Below, piece after piece: positions 10,502-24,189 of a stretch of DNA of 64,000 bases. The stretch's first letter is position 1. Every line of letters begins with the position of its first letter. The DNA is from Muraenolepis orangiensis (Eukaryota > Chordata > Actinopteri > Gadiformes > Muraenolepididae), in the NCBI GenBank assembly GCA_027704905.1, contig CM051016.1, forward strand, positions 12,154,143-12,218,142, written 5' to 3'. Below the pieces are notes generated by a model. That model saw only the letters and a program-made list of their open reading frames with translations, ran no database searches and was not told the origin of the DNA. Both the position numbers and the translations under genes were made by a program.

Positions 10502-13300
10502 CACATACTACTATACTACAGCAACTAGACATCGGGTATTAACCTAGCTCAGCCCTTGTCAGATGTTTTGACATTGTAGTGATAGCATAAAGGCATCACT
10601 ACCTGTGGAGATCAATTATCTCCCCAGTAGGGATCAAAACATACACTCAGAGAGGCTCACCTGCAAGCCTTCAGCCGTCATATCGTGGGCTGACGACAAG
10701 CCATTGAGGCTGAATGCACCGTGTCACCCTTTTCAAGGCGGCTCGTCGAACATACTTGCGAGCAATATTAGGAGCGTATGAAATATGGCGCTATAACACA
10801 CGTTTGTAAAAACGGACCACAGGGTTAAGCCACGAGGAATGTTAATATTAAAGGGGGAGGGGGAGGGGGGGGAAGAAAATAGGAAAGTAGGAAATGAGAA
10901 AGCACGGTTAAAAAAATGTGTGCTTCGGTTAGCTTCGCATACTTTAGCAGTGTCACTAGGTTGCTCAGTGTGGTTGTGGCAATGGCTGCAGTAGCCTAAT
11001 ATGTTTTTCTCTGATTATGTTGTTTTTTTGTCATTTTGAGCTGCTAATAAAAGAGCTGGTAAGAGCCGGTGAGAAATAAAATGCCTGTGCCATACCTTTT
11101 CACATTACTCTCTCAAAACAGGCGTCCAAAATGAATTGAGCTTGCTACTTCTAAATTGCAATTACTTTATGCAGAATGAATCGTATGAAGGAACGTGATA
11201 AGAGCTAATAACTGGTCATTACGGCTTTACAGTGTTCATTACGACGGAAAACTTACTTCGTGCCATCAGGAGGGGGAACAAAGTGCATTCTGGAGCCAGA
11301 TTTCACATTAGCGCAATTTAGAACATTCCAGACTGCCTAATTTAGGGGTCGGACTTCTGTGTAACTTAATTTGACAAGATTAATTATACAATTAAATCCG
11401 AACCCCTCTCAATTATGTGCAGAAACGCGGGCTGCGTTTGCTCCGGGCCGACCCCTCACCTCCGCCGCGGCGGAGCTACCTGATAAGCATAATTTCAACT
11501 GGAGGCAGAAGAAATTGCCGTCCCCGATTTTCGTCTGCGTGCCCGACTCAGCAAATTATTGTTCTTAATTGAGGAGGCCCGACTCCATCGCCCGTACGCC
11601 CTTGACACCAGCGCGGCAAAATGTTATGCCTGCCGTTCGCTCGCTCGCACGCTCACACACACACACACATCACATCACATCACAAGTAGGGGGGAGAGAG
11701 AGCTTCCAGCTTGATTGACAGCACAATCAATTGAAACCAATGATTTAACTGTGTGTCAATTGGCTTTGTAATGACAATTGGCAGGGTTAGCACTTGGATT
11801 CTAAAAGGGATTCATCGTCTGTGACGAGTGAGTGACTAACAACATAATTTGGTGTTAGTCCATTACGTTTATGCAATTTGGGGACGAGTGCGATATGTGC
11901 TCAGAGAGAATCCCCCCCCCGCATGTACGTGTTTCGGATTAGCATGCAAAAAATCTATAGAACACAGGAGAGTAGACTGATGATCTGAAACTGCGCCAAG
12001 AAAAGTTATGTCCTTGATGGAATATATTCCTTGAGAGCTTTTTCTTTTTCGACAGAGAATACAACAGCACTTCAAAGCACATTAAGGCTACTGCTGACAT
12101 TAACCCCTTCCACGCCAGAGCCAGTTACCCTCATAACTGATGGGGGGAGCGTTGGCAGGATCCGCCCCGCCCGCTGGAGATAGAGAGAGAGACCGGGGGA
12201 GGAGGGACGCGGAGCTCATGCACCTTGACAGTGAGCCATTATCAACACAGTTACTTGGAGCGAGGCGGGCATCTCACCAGGGACGGGTGTAAAAAAAAAA
12301 CCTCTTTCAAAGACCTTCACTATCCCACTCGCCTAACCCCCTCCTCCTCCTACCCCCACCCCCCACCCCCCCTCCCCCCCATCTCCATCCAGTTATTCTT
12401 CTAGCCTGCCTTCTTCCCCTTTCTGCAGCCTTCAGAGGAACGGGACTCACAAAAAAAACCAGGGGGAGGAAAATGGTCTATTTGACCTTAATCTGCGCAG
12501 CAGTGAGTAGCGGAGAGATGACATGCATCCTCCCAGGTAAAGGCCAATTGTTTCTTTTTCTCTCTTCCGAGAGCCAATTTACGACCTCCCTCTGGGAATT
12601 TCCCGCCAAGCTGTGAACTATTTCAGGTTGGCTAGTATTGTTGTCGGGGGTTGTGTTTTTTTTTGGGGGGGGGGGGGAATTGCTCAGCTGGAAGGAGAGC
12701 TCAGAAAAGAGCAAGCCATTTCAGTTTCCCCCCCCCCCCCCCGATTCTCCATCATCTCCCCGGCGTCATCGAATCCAATCCACGGAGGATGAGCCGACGA
12801 TGTACAATACGGTCCTCTCATTCGGCAACACAGAGCAATACAAAGGGAGATCTGGAATCCAATATCTTACATGAAATCCAATATTGGACAGAGTAGCGTT
12901 CAACCAATAAGCGACCAAGCACAATTGGTGACAGTAAGTGTAGTAAGAATTATCTTAACAATTTGTATGGATTTAAAACCCCCCAAAAAAACATGGTAAA
13001 TGGCCATGATTGATCTAGGGCACATCCAAGGGGGAAAATAAATAATGCCAATCAGTAACATTTTGTTATGAGATCGAATAGGCAGACCCTCTTAATCAGC
13101 ATCAAGGCTAGCGCTCCGAAACAGGCGGTCGATTAGTCACGCGCAAGTTCAGCGTGTGCACTTAAAAACAACTTTTTAGCTCAGACTGTTCTTTTACTAT
13201 TCATTATATATCACGGTCATTATAGCTGACACTTTTATCCCAAAGAGTTTGATGCCTATAGGAAGGTAGGCAACACACATTGGAGATTAAATCCAGTCCT
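10502..13300. other. 2.8-kb gene-free unique region with possible regulatory islands
   Basis: Mostly unique DNA without a supported coding frame. 11341-11575 stands out. It has dense ATTA/TAAT cores (CCTAATTTAGG, GATTAATTATACAATTAAA, TTCTTAATTGAGG) around a GC-rich centre, which resembles a conserved non-coding element. Poly-G and poly-C runs occur at 12340-12380, 12663-12679 and 12727-12742. Confidence 0.4.
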
Positions 13301-13301
13301 C

Positions 13302-13304
13302 GCA

Positions 13305-13362
<58 letters not shown>
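13302..13362. repeat. (CA)n microsatellite
   Basis: Pure CA of about 60 bp. Confidence 0.93.
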
Positions 13363-13364
<2 letters not shown>

Positions 13365-14321
13365 CAATCAATCTCTGTTAAAGGGTGAATTCCTACAGTT
13401 CAAATATGTTTTCAATCACATGGGAGGCTTTTAACCAATCGTATCGTTCAGCAGATTATTTAGACCAACAACAACACTAGGTTCCCCTCTGGGCATAGTG
13501 GGCGAGTGACACATCCCCACTGAGTCTGACTCATGATTGGTGGACTCCGAACGAGGGGGCGGGCTTATACCCACCGGTGTCACCATTAGGGACTGAGAAA
13601 TACATCATGAAATACTGATGGGAAAACGCGTTCAATTACATTTTTTCCTCACGAGCGAGATTCCCCTATCAAGAGCCATAACAGCGTAACAAACAAATCT
13701 AACAGACGAAAAAAGAAACAAATAAATTAATCAACAAAACATTATTTAGCAATAACTCCTAATAACCAAACGCCACAAATACGACTCCTCTCAGTCAGCG
13801 AGGCCCGAATCAACATATTGAAGTGTGTAATATCCATCTGGGGTTTTTTTTTTTAAACAACATATTTTATAAGACCAAAATAAATAAATAATAATAATAA
13901 AAAAAGCAGTTTGTCAAGAGACAAAAACCGCAGCTCAGACTTCTTAATAAATGCACACAAAAAGCAGACTCGAGGAACGCTCTCATCGTCGATGAGAGCC
14001 GATGCATTTTTAACAACGCACAAAGGCAGGGAAATTAACCACGAGTCAAGTCTTGCGGAGCCAAACGCTGGGGCATGAATTAATAATTGGGAGTGGAAGA
14101 AGTTATTAAGTTATTTGTTAACAGTAAATATTCCGTATGTGTCCCTGGGAGCATGACTTTTTAATAATTCCGAGTTTTTAAACTTTAATGCTCAGCTCCG
14201 TCCTGGAAAACAATGGTGCTTAGGGTCTAATTGATTCCTCGGGCTGGGAGTAATTATGATGGCTGTGTTCTGAGGGAAGCCTGATCCACTTGGCTCTGGG
14301 TGAGACAAGAGAGACCAACGG

Positions 14322-14322
<1 letters not shown>
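13363..14322. other. Gene-free unique region, possible regulatory island at 14030-14310
   Basis: No coding frame is supported. 14030-14310 is unique and rich in homeodomain-type cores (GAATTAATAATTGGG, TTTTTAATAATTCC, GGTCTAATTGATTCC, GTAATTATGATGG). It is interrupted on the right by a GA microsatellite (14323-14371). Confidence 0.35.
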
Positions 14323-14368
<46 letters not shown>

Positions 14369-14371
14369 AAC
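14323..14371. repeat. (GA)n microsatellite
   Basis: GA tract of about 48 bp. Confidence 0.9.
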
Positions 14372-14537
14372 AAATGAACACCGCACCATCCTAGACTTTG
14401 GCACTACTGCTCGCCTCCTTAAAATCCAGAGCTATCCAACAGAGCAATGTTCACGGTAAAACTACATTCCAAAAACATTTCACCATTCACCATCTTTACT
14501 TTTAAAGCCATATGTCGACTGCCTCCAAACAGTCAGT

Positions 14538-14703
<166 letters not shown>

Positions 14704-15430
14704 CACCTCCCTCCCACCCCAGTCTATTTATCGCTTAACATTTAGCCTTACCGGCAGCCTGCTATAGGGACCGGCTCCTAGCGGGGTCACAGTGCCAATC
14801 ACATCTGCCAGGAGTCAGTCTCAGCAGGGGGGGGACTTTTTAATCCATCAGCCCTTTGCATTAATTACCCTCCACCACCACCACCACCGGGCGGGAGTCT
14901 CTCGACGGTCCCGCATGAAAGGCCATGTTCCAACCAACTGGAGGAGATTCTCCAGGTCCTTTACCCGAGCACACCTTGCGTACGTGCGCAGATATTACTG
15001 TAGGCATAGCGGCAATACCGTAAGTGAACGAACCGCTAGTGAACCGCTAGCTGTCATAGCCGCCACACAAATGAGTCTTTTGCAATAAAAAGTGACGCAC
15101 ACACATACAACACACAAACACACAACACATTACATCGCGTTATTCGGTGTCCTTTAGCAAGTAAAGTAAAGCGACTCAGACAGAGGAAAAACACACACAC
15201 ACACACACACACACACATTACTTGACGTAGTGATGCAGTGCACTAAAAATAAACACCCACAGCAGTGTCCCTGCCTTCCAGTAGCGGGGGGGATGTGATC
15301 CACAACTGATGGGGTTTCCCAAAAGGCCAGCAACACACACTCTGCTTACCCAGAGACCGCCAGGAGAAAAATGCCAATTGTCTCCTGGGCAACGTCTCCA
15401 TAGTGTAGCGTCCCCACAAAGACACAGCAC
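14704..15430. other. Intergenic, no gene seen
   Basis: Unique sequence with a small CCA cluster at 14871-14888 and a short CA tract at 15190-15217. Nothing coding is recognised. Confidence 0.5.
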
Positions 15431-15469
15431 ACACAAAGACACAGGGACACACACACACACACAGACACA

Positions 15470-15509
<40 letters not shown>

Positions 15510-15513
15510 AAAC

Positions 15514-15586
<73 letters not shown>

Positions 15587-15660
15587 ACACACACACGCAC
15601 ACACACACACACACACCAAACAACACACACACACGCACACACACACACACACACACACAC
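15431..15660. repeat. (CA)n array with internal duplication
   Basis: A 230-bp CA array. The rare variant ACCAAACAACACAC occurs twice (near 15507 and 15616), and CGTACACAC occurs near 15548 and 15584. This implies that blocks of about 110 bp and 36 bp were duplicated inside the microsatellite. Confidence 0.92.
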
Positions 15661-17036
15661 GTTAGGGTGCTGTCTCGCAAGGCAGAGTGGGTCCTGGTCA
15701 CAGCTGCTCTCTCCTGCCTCGGGAGGAATTGCTTCCATTTGGCTTGTCACTTTGGCCTGGGACACTGTGGCGTTTCTCATTTGTCAGCGAGCGGGGGCAT
15801 CCTCATGGCTCTCATGGCAAAAACATGGGGGGGGGGGGGGAGACACAAACTCTCCCTCCCTCCCTCCCTCTCTCTCTCTCTGTCTCGCTCTCTCTCTCTC
15901 TCTCTCTGATGTGCATGCTTTTTCTCTCTTTTGGTCGCCCTCATCTAGCCTTTTATTCCTTCTATCCATGGGGTTAAAGTAAAAAAAGACCAAAGGAGCC
16001 CCGAGTCACAGAGAGAAGTGGACAGTGGGTTCAAGGACATAACCTCCGGCTGAGCGCTGCTTTGACTCTAGTGCATAGTACAGTAGGTCTTTGAGCCAGG
16101 CCCAAACTGGCTAAATTAAGATTAACCCACTAGCATTGTTTTTTTTAAAGAGACTAGTTTGTGATTTAAAAGTAACTGTAACTGAAAATGGCAAATTAAC
16201 GGATTTTATATAGCACTTTAGCTCTAATTTATATCTGCCACTTAAGCGCTGTATAATTAATGCCTAATTTCCAAACCAAGGGCGGTGTGTCGAGCCATGC
16301 AAGGCGACGACCAGCTCACTGGGAGAGGTGTTAAGAGCTAGGCGTCTTGCTCGGAGACGCCTTCTGAGCGAAGAAGTGAGACTAAAACGTGCGCCTCCTC
16401 CAGTCTCCAGACAACCTGCCCTCACCCCTTGAGCTCCTGCCGCCCACATAATGGCAATCAGACAAGCTTTTAGCAATTATCCACAAACATAGTCAAATCA
16501 TTGTTTCTTCAGTAACACCGCGGTAGTCTTGGGCGACTCGCTCACATGCCGTTTGTATTTGATTAGGAAAAGAAAGGATTCAATTATGTCCTCGTATATA
16601 TAGGAATACGCTAGTTCCGATAAACACTAAGTCCTTCATATTCATAAGCGAAGCGTACAATTCCTTGACATTAACTGTGACTCGTTTGATTTTTATATAA
16701 TGGTACACCGTGAGGTAATTATATCATAACATCCCGGGCAATAACCGCGCTGGTAACATTTCCCGGCACCGAGAGGGAACACAGCGGTCCAATTAAAAGA
16801 GCTGTCACAAGAAAACCCGGGCCTTGAAACCCGGCTTTAGCGTGCTGTGCCACTACTGGCCGAGCTATGATTAGAGGCTGCAGCCGCTTGGAAAGAACAC
16901 CTTTCAAGTCGCCCCGGTTCCACTTTCACTTCTGCTGCCAAGTCAACAGGTGATTCCAAGGCATTTGTCTTGATTAATGGCCGTGTCCGCCCGGGCGTGG
17001 GGGAGGGGAAAAAAAGCAAGAGCAACAAAAACTAGC
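15661..17036. other. Gene-free region with possible regulatory islands
   Basis: A CT tract lies at about 15855-15908. 16110-16290 and 16680-16990 are unique, with many TAAT/ATTA cores (GGCTAAATTAAGATTAACC, GTATAATTAATGCCTAATTT, GAGGTAATTATATCATAAC, CTTGATTAATGG), and are plausible conserved non-coding elements. No coding frame is supported. Confidence 0.35.
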
Positions 17037-17420
17037 GCCGAGGTGACGTGAGGTTACTGCGTGATAAGAGTCTGTTTGGTTACTAGGAAAATGTGAGGTT
17101 ACTGCGTGAGAAGAGTCAGTTTGGTACTAGGAAACGGAAGGTTACTTGGTGATAACAATCCCTTTGGTACTAGCTAAACGTTAGGTTACTTGGTGTAACA
17201 GTCAGTTTGGTACTAGCTAAACGTTAGGTTACTTGGTGATAACAGTCCCTTTGGTACTAGCTAAACGTTAGGTTACTTGGTGATAGCTAACGTAGGTACT
17301 TGGATAACAGTCCGTTTGGTACTAGGAAACTTGAAGGTACTTGGTGATAAGAGTCAGTTTGGTACTAGGAAACGTGAGGTATACTTGCTGATAGGAGTCT
17401 GTTTGGTACTAGGAAACGCT
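17037..17420. repeat. 44-bp minisatellite
   Basis: About eight or nine copies of a unit of about 44 bp carrying GTTTGGTACTAG, AAACGT.AGGTTACTTGG and TGATAACAGTC in order. Copies differ by small deletions. It lies in intergenic DNA and encodes nothing. Confidence 0.88.
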
Positions 17421-18940
17421 ATTCCCATGTGTTGTTTGCTGCCACTGAAAGATGGGTTGTTGCTTTAACTAAGAATGGTAAATGAAGGCCATTTTGTGCA
17501 ATCAAACAGATGGGTTTTAAGATAACAGCAACGATACACAGTTAATTAGCATGGCAAGGTAAATACAAGATTTGGACCAATGACCAAGCAATCAAAGATA
17601 AATATAGTATTTCATCACTTTCTATTTGTGAAAGGGGATATTGTTAACATTCTCAAACACTGACAGTTTTCAAATATGAAACACATATTTGTGTATAAAG
17701 CGTGATAGTATTATTATTAATAAATTATTATTATTAGAGAATCTTGGTTGTTACGGAAAACGAGACGAGAACACAGAAACACCAATTAACCCCGACCTCG
17801 ACAGCCCACAGTAAAACACTAAGACGCAAGGCAACAGAGAGACAAAGCCAACAAGACAATGAAACACTGAACAGAAGCACAATTTAAACTAAAAATTTAA
17901 AAGTTAAAGTTGAATGCATTGAAATGATGAGATATGGAGACGTGTTAAGTGCATCAACTAAAAATGATTGCAGGACTCCATCCACAGGCTCTTCCCCCTC
18001 GTGGTCTCGGGATGGACTCGTAACCATGGGGAAGGAGGCTGAGGATGACAGTGTTGAAGAGGCCTTTCCGACTGGCTACAGCTGTACTGAGATGGAGGAA
18101 GCTCACTTTCACTGCAGCTCCTCGGTTCTATCTAGTAACTTTTCCCAGAAATGAAGACAAAATGTTGAATTGCCTATTTTTTTTATTCAATTAAGATTTA
18201 TTATTCTCAGTGGTAACGTATGAAAGATAGCATTTATTGTGATGCTTTATAAGGTAGGTGTGTATTTTTTTTTGTTGCTTTAGATGAAAAGGCTGGCTGC
18301 TTGTAGTCTGGGGAAATTAAATTTGAGCTCTTTTCAGCACGAAAAGTTAATCTAGTATTTTTTTTTTTACAGAGTATCTATTTTACAGATATTTTATTTG
18401 GATCAGTCAAGACATTTTTAAATCGCAGCCACTTTCCAGAATGCCAGTTAAGAACGGGCAAATATCATAGCAATTTGGTGCAATCATACAAACAAAACAT
18501 TCACGAAAGAGTAAAATCCATGCCCAATCTGGGCAGAAAAGGTTTTATTTCTGCCCAGATAAATTATACAACTATTAGTTGTGTGTGTGTGTGTGTGTCC
18601 GCCTACAGTTTATAATCAGTATTCATTTTTGCAAATTTCATGTATATTCTTGTCTTGTATGTGGAGACCTTTTGGATACGGATCATACCGATAATTACAT
18701 ACTTATGTCAGCTCTATAAAGCCTCAGAGGCAAGCAATTAACCCCTCATGGGGTTAATTACACAACGACCGAAGTCCATAAAGTAACTCTGAAAATGAAT
18801 GCAATTAATACACAGGTTGGGGCGCAGCGTGTGGAAAAAAAGAAAAAGAAAAATCTGCAATCCAATTCAAAGCCGTTCCAGAGAACTACAGCAACTCCAT
18901 ACCCACTACCTGCTGTATATACATTTATATACATTTATAT
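17421..18940. other. AT-rich intergenic region
   Basis: Unique AT-rich sequence, with a short GT tract at 18580-18598. Its only notable open frame is at 17924-18154 (separate entry). Confidence 0.5.
17924..18154 (+). other. Unrecognised 76-codon open frame
   Basis: Unlike its neighbours, this frame has a non-repetitive, mixed composition (for example GKEAEDDSVEEAFPTG near residues 45-60) and ends at a TGA. An AG acceptor-like site (CTCCATCCACAG) lies at about 17984, so it could be a terminal exon or a gene relic. I do not recognise the protein and no partner exon is visible. A chance open frame is equally possible. Confidence 0.15.
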
Positions 18941-19207
18941 ATACTTTCTTTCTGTTTTTCATAATCGCATACCCCTGATCACTACCCGTTCAATACTACT
19001 GTATATATATATATATATATTATTATGCACATATCTCATATATACTCTATAAGTAATCTTATCACTATTAATTATAACTAGTAGACTGTCTTTTAGCCAC
19101 TGTAAACTGTAAATGATATATTACTTTGCACTCTGGTTAGATGCCAAATTATTTTCGCTGTACTGTACTTGTGCTGTGCAATGACAATACATTAGAATCT
19201 AATCTAA
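18940..19207 (+). mobile_element. Non-LTR-type 3' tail ending GAATCTAATCTAATC
   Basis: The end block TTGCACTCTGGTTAGATGC, then TTTTCGCTGTACTGTAC and TGTGCAATGACAATACATT, recurs inverted at 40055-40310 with few differences. A fixed 3' end with short terminal repeats (AATCT)n is typical of LINE or LINE-mobilised SINE tails. A TA run lies within (19003-19022). Confidence 0.55.
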
Positions 19208-19980
19208 TCCACACCACACCACACCCCAACCTGTAGATTTGTTCTGCTGCTTGTTGTGGACCTGGTCCTGGTGGTCGTCGTTGGCAACCAGTATCCAGTC
19301 TGCAGGGGGCTCAGGGCCGGAGCCCAGGTGTGGCCAGTGCCCCCCCCCCCCCATCACCAAACACAGCTCTGAGAAGGAAGCAGTCAGCCACAGCAAGGAA
19401 GGGGATGGAGGAGGGTGGTGGAGGTGGTGGAGGTGGTGGTGATGATGGTAGCTGTGGGGAGGGAGAGTAATAGGTGTGAGCATACACAGGATTTACCAAG
19501 ACTCAGAAAACATCCTGCTGCACTGTTACAACCCCCCCCACGTCCCCCCCCCCCCCCCTCGCCCCGTCCCCCCCTTCCCCCCTGTCCCCCCCTTCCCCCC
19601 TGTCCCCCCTGTCCCCCGCTGTCCCCCCCGTCCCCCTCGCCCCCCCCCCAGCCCTCGGTAGCTAGCAGGCCAGTGGCGCTCAAAGATACTACCTTTCCCC
19701 AAAAGAAAAAATAAGTTATTTTCTGGAACACCAGCACACAACACACACAACACACACACACACACACACACACACAACACACACGCACACACCTCAATTC
19801 TCCCCTCTCAAAAAACAGGCACACACACATATAGCCCAACAAATACCTCAACGATTTTGGTTTTCCGCCGTGTAAACTGCAAAAAAATCACATGAGAGTG
19901 AATGCATTGTGTTTTGCATTGTGTCCCCCCCCCCCCCACTACACACACACCCCCCCCCCCCCTTCCGAAAAAGTATTTGT
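19208..19980. other. Low-complexity intergenic stretch
   Basis: GGT repeats at 19408-19445, a C-rich CCCCCTGTCC-type minisatellite at 19535-19650, a CA tract at 19740-19790 and poly-C runs at 19925-19965. Pro- and Gly-rich open frames here are translations of these repeats. Confidence 0.6.
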
Positions 19981-20636
<656 letters not shown>

Positions 20637-20844
20637 CAATCACAGCTAATCCATTTCACCTCAGCCATAAACAGTGGAACAAATTAAACTCCCGTTTCAT
20701 CCTCCGCCTTCATTAATACATCTTGTTGCCAAGGTTACAATCGTTTAGCAGTCGACTCTCTGGGAACGGGAAAAAAACTAAAACAATACAATGGAGAAGA
20801 AGCATGTGCTTTGATATTTTTTCCCAGGTAAATAAAAATAAATA

Positions 20845-20904
20845 AGGAGGAGGAGGAGGAGGAGGAGGAGGAGGAGGAAGAGGAAGAGGAAGAGGAAGAG
20901 GAGG
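20845..20904. repeat. (AGG)n/(GGAAGA)n tract
   Basis: Purine-only triplet repeat of about 60 bp. The flanking sequence 20640-20844 and 20905-21270 shows no gene. Confidence 0.9.
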
Positions 20905-21423
20905 CTTAGAAGCGTGGAAAAGGAGCTTTTTTAATCCTCCCCCGGCGCCTAAAGCGTTCCTCCCATGTTTATCACAAAACACAAAAAGCCACTCTTTTGT
21001 CTTTTCCTTTCTAAAAAAACTCACATCAAATATTTTTGTTTGATATCAGACTTTTTAATAAAAAATAAAAATAAAAGCAAAAGCACTTAGAGATACACAC
21101 AAAGAGAAACAACAGTCAACCATCATCCATAATCATTCAGACTTTGATCATCTCTTTTGCTCAACGTTAAATACTGGCCGATGGCCCTATATATCTATAT
21201 CGTTGTGTGGTGTGGTGTGTATTGAGTGGTGTGTATTGAACGGTGTGTTGCCCTGTGTGGTGAGCACCGGCAGGTGGGGGGGGGGGGGGGGGAAGGGGGG
21301 GGCATGGAGCACGATACAATAACCAGCACAATGTCATTACGGCTGCCGCTCGTCCCTCTTGACGGTGTAATGGGAAAACTCCAGACACAATGACCCAATT
21401 TGGCAGAGTGGCGAGGTGTGGGT

Positions 21424-21661
21424 CTGGTGGTGGGGGTGGTGGTGGGTGGTGGTGGTGTTGGTGGTGTTGGTGGTGGTGGTGGTGGAGGAGGTGGTGGTGG
21501 TGGTGGTGGAGATGGTGGGTGGTGGTGGAGGTGGTGGAGGTGGTGGTGGTAGTGGTGATAGTGGTGGTGGTGGTGGTGGAGGAGGTGGTGGAGGAGGTGG
21601 TGGTGGTAGGTGGTGGTGGTGGTGGAGGGGGCAGATGGTGTGGTGTTTGTCTTATGGGAGG

Positions 21662-21741
<80 letters not shown>
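21424..21741. repeat. (GGT)n satellite followed by (GT)n
   Basis: About 215 bp of GGT/GGA repeat, then about 77 bp of GT (21665-21741). Gly- and Val-rich open frames are artefacts of the repeat. Confidence 0.93.
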
Positions 21742-21745
<4 letters not shown>

Positions 21746-21989
21746 GAGTAGGGAGGGAGTAGGGGGGGGGGTTTGCTCTCTGCTAGCATGCGTCTTAAAT
21801 ACAACAGTCGCGCATTAAAAACCATTTTTTGCGCTCAAAATGGGGAAAATCGGCGGCGGCGAAATGCGAAATGTCACATTTTGGTGAGTGCATAAACACT
21901 AGACTTCCTTCCTGGCTCGCGTTAAAAAAATTAATAAATAGGGACAAGAGCGCCTGAAGAAATGCAAGCCTAAAGCGGATAGGAGGTGG

Positions 21990-22580
21990 TGGTGGTGGTG
22001 GTGGTGCAGGAGGAGGGAGGGGGGTGGGGGGTTGGGGGGGGGGGGGGGGGGGGGGGGTGCCAATGATGAGTTCTCCGACTAGCCTCTTTCGCATGCAAAT
22101 CATATCTGAGTTTCTCATTAGCATAAATGCATGAGCAACTCTAAATGCTTTTAATTTTCAATCTCGCCAAAGCAGAGGAGTAATTTGTCACTGTCAGGGT
22201 GGGAGTCTAAAAGGGGGGGGTGGGGGTGGGGGGGGGGGGGGGGCAGGAGGGAGGGAGGGAGGGGGGAGAGAGGGGAGGGAGAAGGGGGGTGGAGACGGGG
22301 GATGGGGGACGGGGGGGGGGGGACCAGAGGGAGCCATGGACTCCACGCTAAATTGGAATCATAGGAAATTTCTGATTCACTAATTGACTGATGCGCGGTT
22401 CAATCGAGCTGCCTTGAAGGTGTAAATAATTCTGTGTACATGCGCACCGCCACAAGCGTGGGGGGGGGGGGGGGGGGGGTGGGTGAGGTGGATAGGGGGG
22501 GGTGGGGTGTGGGGTGGGGGAGGGGGGGTGAGGTGGATACGGGGGGGGGGGGGGTGGTGGGGGTGGGGGGGAAAGCAGCA
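21990..22580. repeat. Poly-G-rich region around unique islands
   Basis: G-runs on the + strand at about 22018-22057, 22208-22325 and 22459-22571 surround two short unique islands. The first, 22060-22200, contains the POU octamer ATGCAAAT, AGCATAAATGCAT and a TTTTAATTTTC core. The second is 22340-22440. No gene is seen. Confidence 0.7.
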
Positions 22581-22657
22581 CATAACATGATGCCTCTCCT
22601 CGGGCAGTACTTTCTTTCTGCCGAAGCTAATTCCGAGCCTTTCACATTTTCTCCCCC

Positions 22658-22661
<4 letters not shown>

Positions 22662-22701
<40 letters not shown>
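22662..22701. repeat. (CT)n microsatellite
   Basis: Pure CT of about 40 bp. The following 22702-23069 shows no recognisable gene. Confidence 0.88.
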
Positions 22702-22705
<4 letters not shown>

Positions 22706-23065
22706 GGGTTGCAAATTTGCTGTTTTAGTGCATAATCACAGATAATCAACTTGGAATTAAAACAAAATGTCACATTTTTTACTTGGCTTTTGCTTCTTTT
22801 TTTTGTTGCTTTTTCTTCCTTTTACATAAGCGGGAGGCGGGAGGCTGTGGCTCAAAGCTACGCAGCAGTCGAGCATCACGTTCCAGCAGCTTATCACGGG
22901 GGGGGGAAAGGCATTGTTTCTGTTAAAGCGTACGTTGAAGTTAAGAGAGCGCCTTCAGGAGTTCCTCCGAAGAGGAAGAGGAAGGGGGGGGGGGTTCTTC
23001 ATCATGGTCCTCCTCAAACATGGGGGAGGGCCGTGTTGGACATCATATTGGTGCAGTTGGAACGT

Positions 23066-23221
<156 letters not shown>

Positions 23222-23500
23222 AGAAGGTTTGAGGTGAGAAGAGAGACAGAAGAGAGAGTGGTCAAATTCAAAATGGCACCAGTTAATCAAGGTACAAATC
23301 CTTCCATCCGTCATTGGAAGCTGGGGCCCCGAACATGCTGCTATCATGCTTTGAAACTGTTATATCATAACTTATTATAACTCTTATATTAGATCAAGGC
23401 AGGCAAGGCCGATCATTGACAACACCATGAATGCCCAAAATCGTCCTTTTGGATCTTTAACATCAATGCTCTTCTTCAGGTTACATTGCAGACTATTCAC

Positions 23501-23554
23501 CAACACACACACACACACACACCACACCACACACACCACACACACCACACCACA

Positions 23555-23609
<55 letters not shown>
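23501..23609. repeat. (CA)n array with ACCAC variants
   Basis: CA tract beginning with CACACCAC variants and ending in pure CA. Flanking DNA (23219-23500, 23610-24185) is unique and non-coding, apart from a CTGT tract at 23889-23949. Confidence 0.92.
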
Positions 23610-23612
<3 letters not shown>

Positions 23613-24189
23613 CTTTGTCATCGTACCCGCTCAGACAGCTCTTCCAAGATGGCGTCCTCCTCGAACCACTCGCCGTGGTAACGCTTCTTCAGATGTTTCT
23701 ACAACCTTTTTGCAACCTTTTGCGCAGTGATGCCGTGTGTACTGTACCGTCAAGCTCTTGTGCTAGAGAGGAGAGGGTTTAGTATCCGGCTCCATCTAAA
23801 CATATGTGACAAAATGTTCTTTTTTTTTTTGCAAGTTAAATTTTGTCCGCCAAAAAAAAGACATCTACCCATCTGTCAGTCGCTCACTCTGTCTGACTGA
23901 CTGTCTGTCTGTCTGTCTGACTGTCTGTCTGTCTGTCTCTGTCTATCCATCTATCTGCCTGTCTTCCATCCATTTCTGTGAACCCTGAGCATGGGTTTGG
24001 ATGTATTAGGAGCCATGTATCGCCCCAATGCCCAGGATTTTGCATTGTGCTCATACTGCCCCCCAGTGTGTGAGGGCTGTATTCTTTGGTTGGACCGGTG
24101 CTGATGCAGGAAAATAACACAGAGCTGACGGTAGCAAGGGCTGGCAACCAACCATTATTTTCAAAGTTGATTAATTAATGACATTTTGT

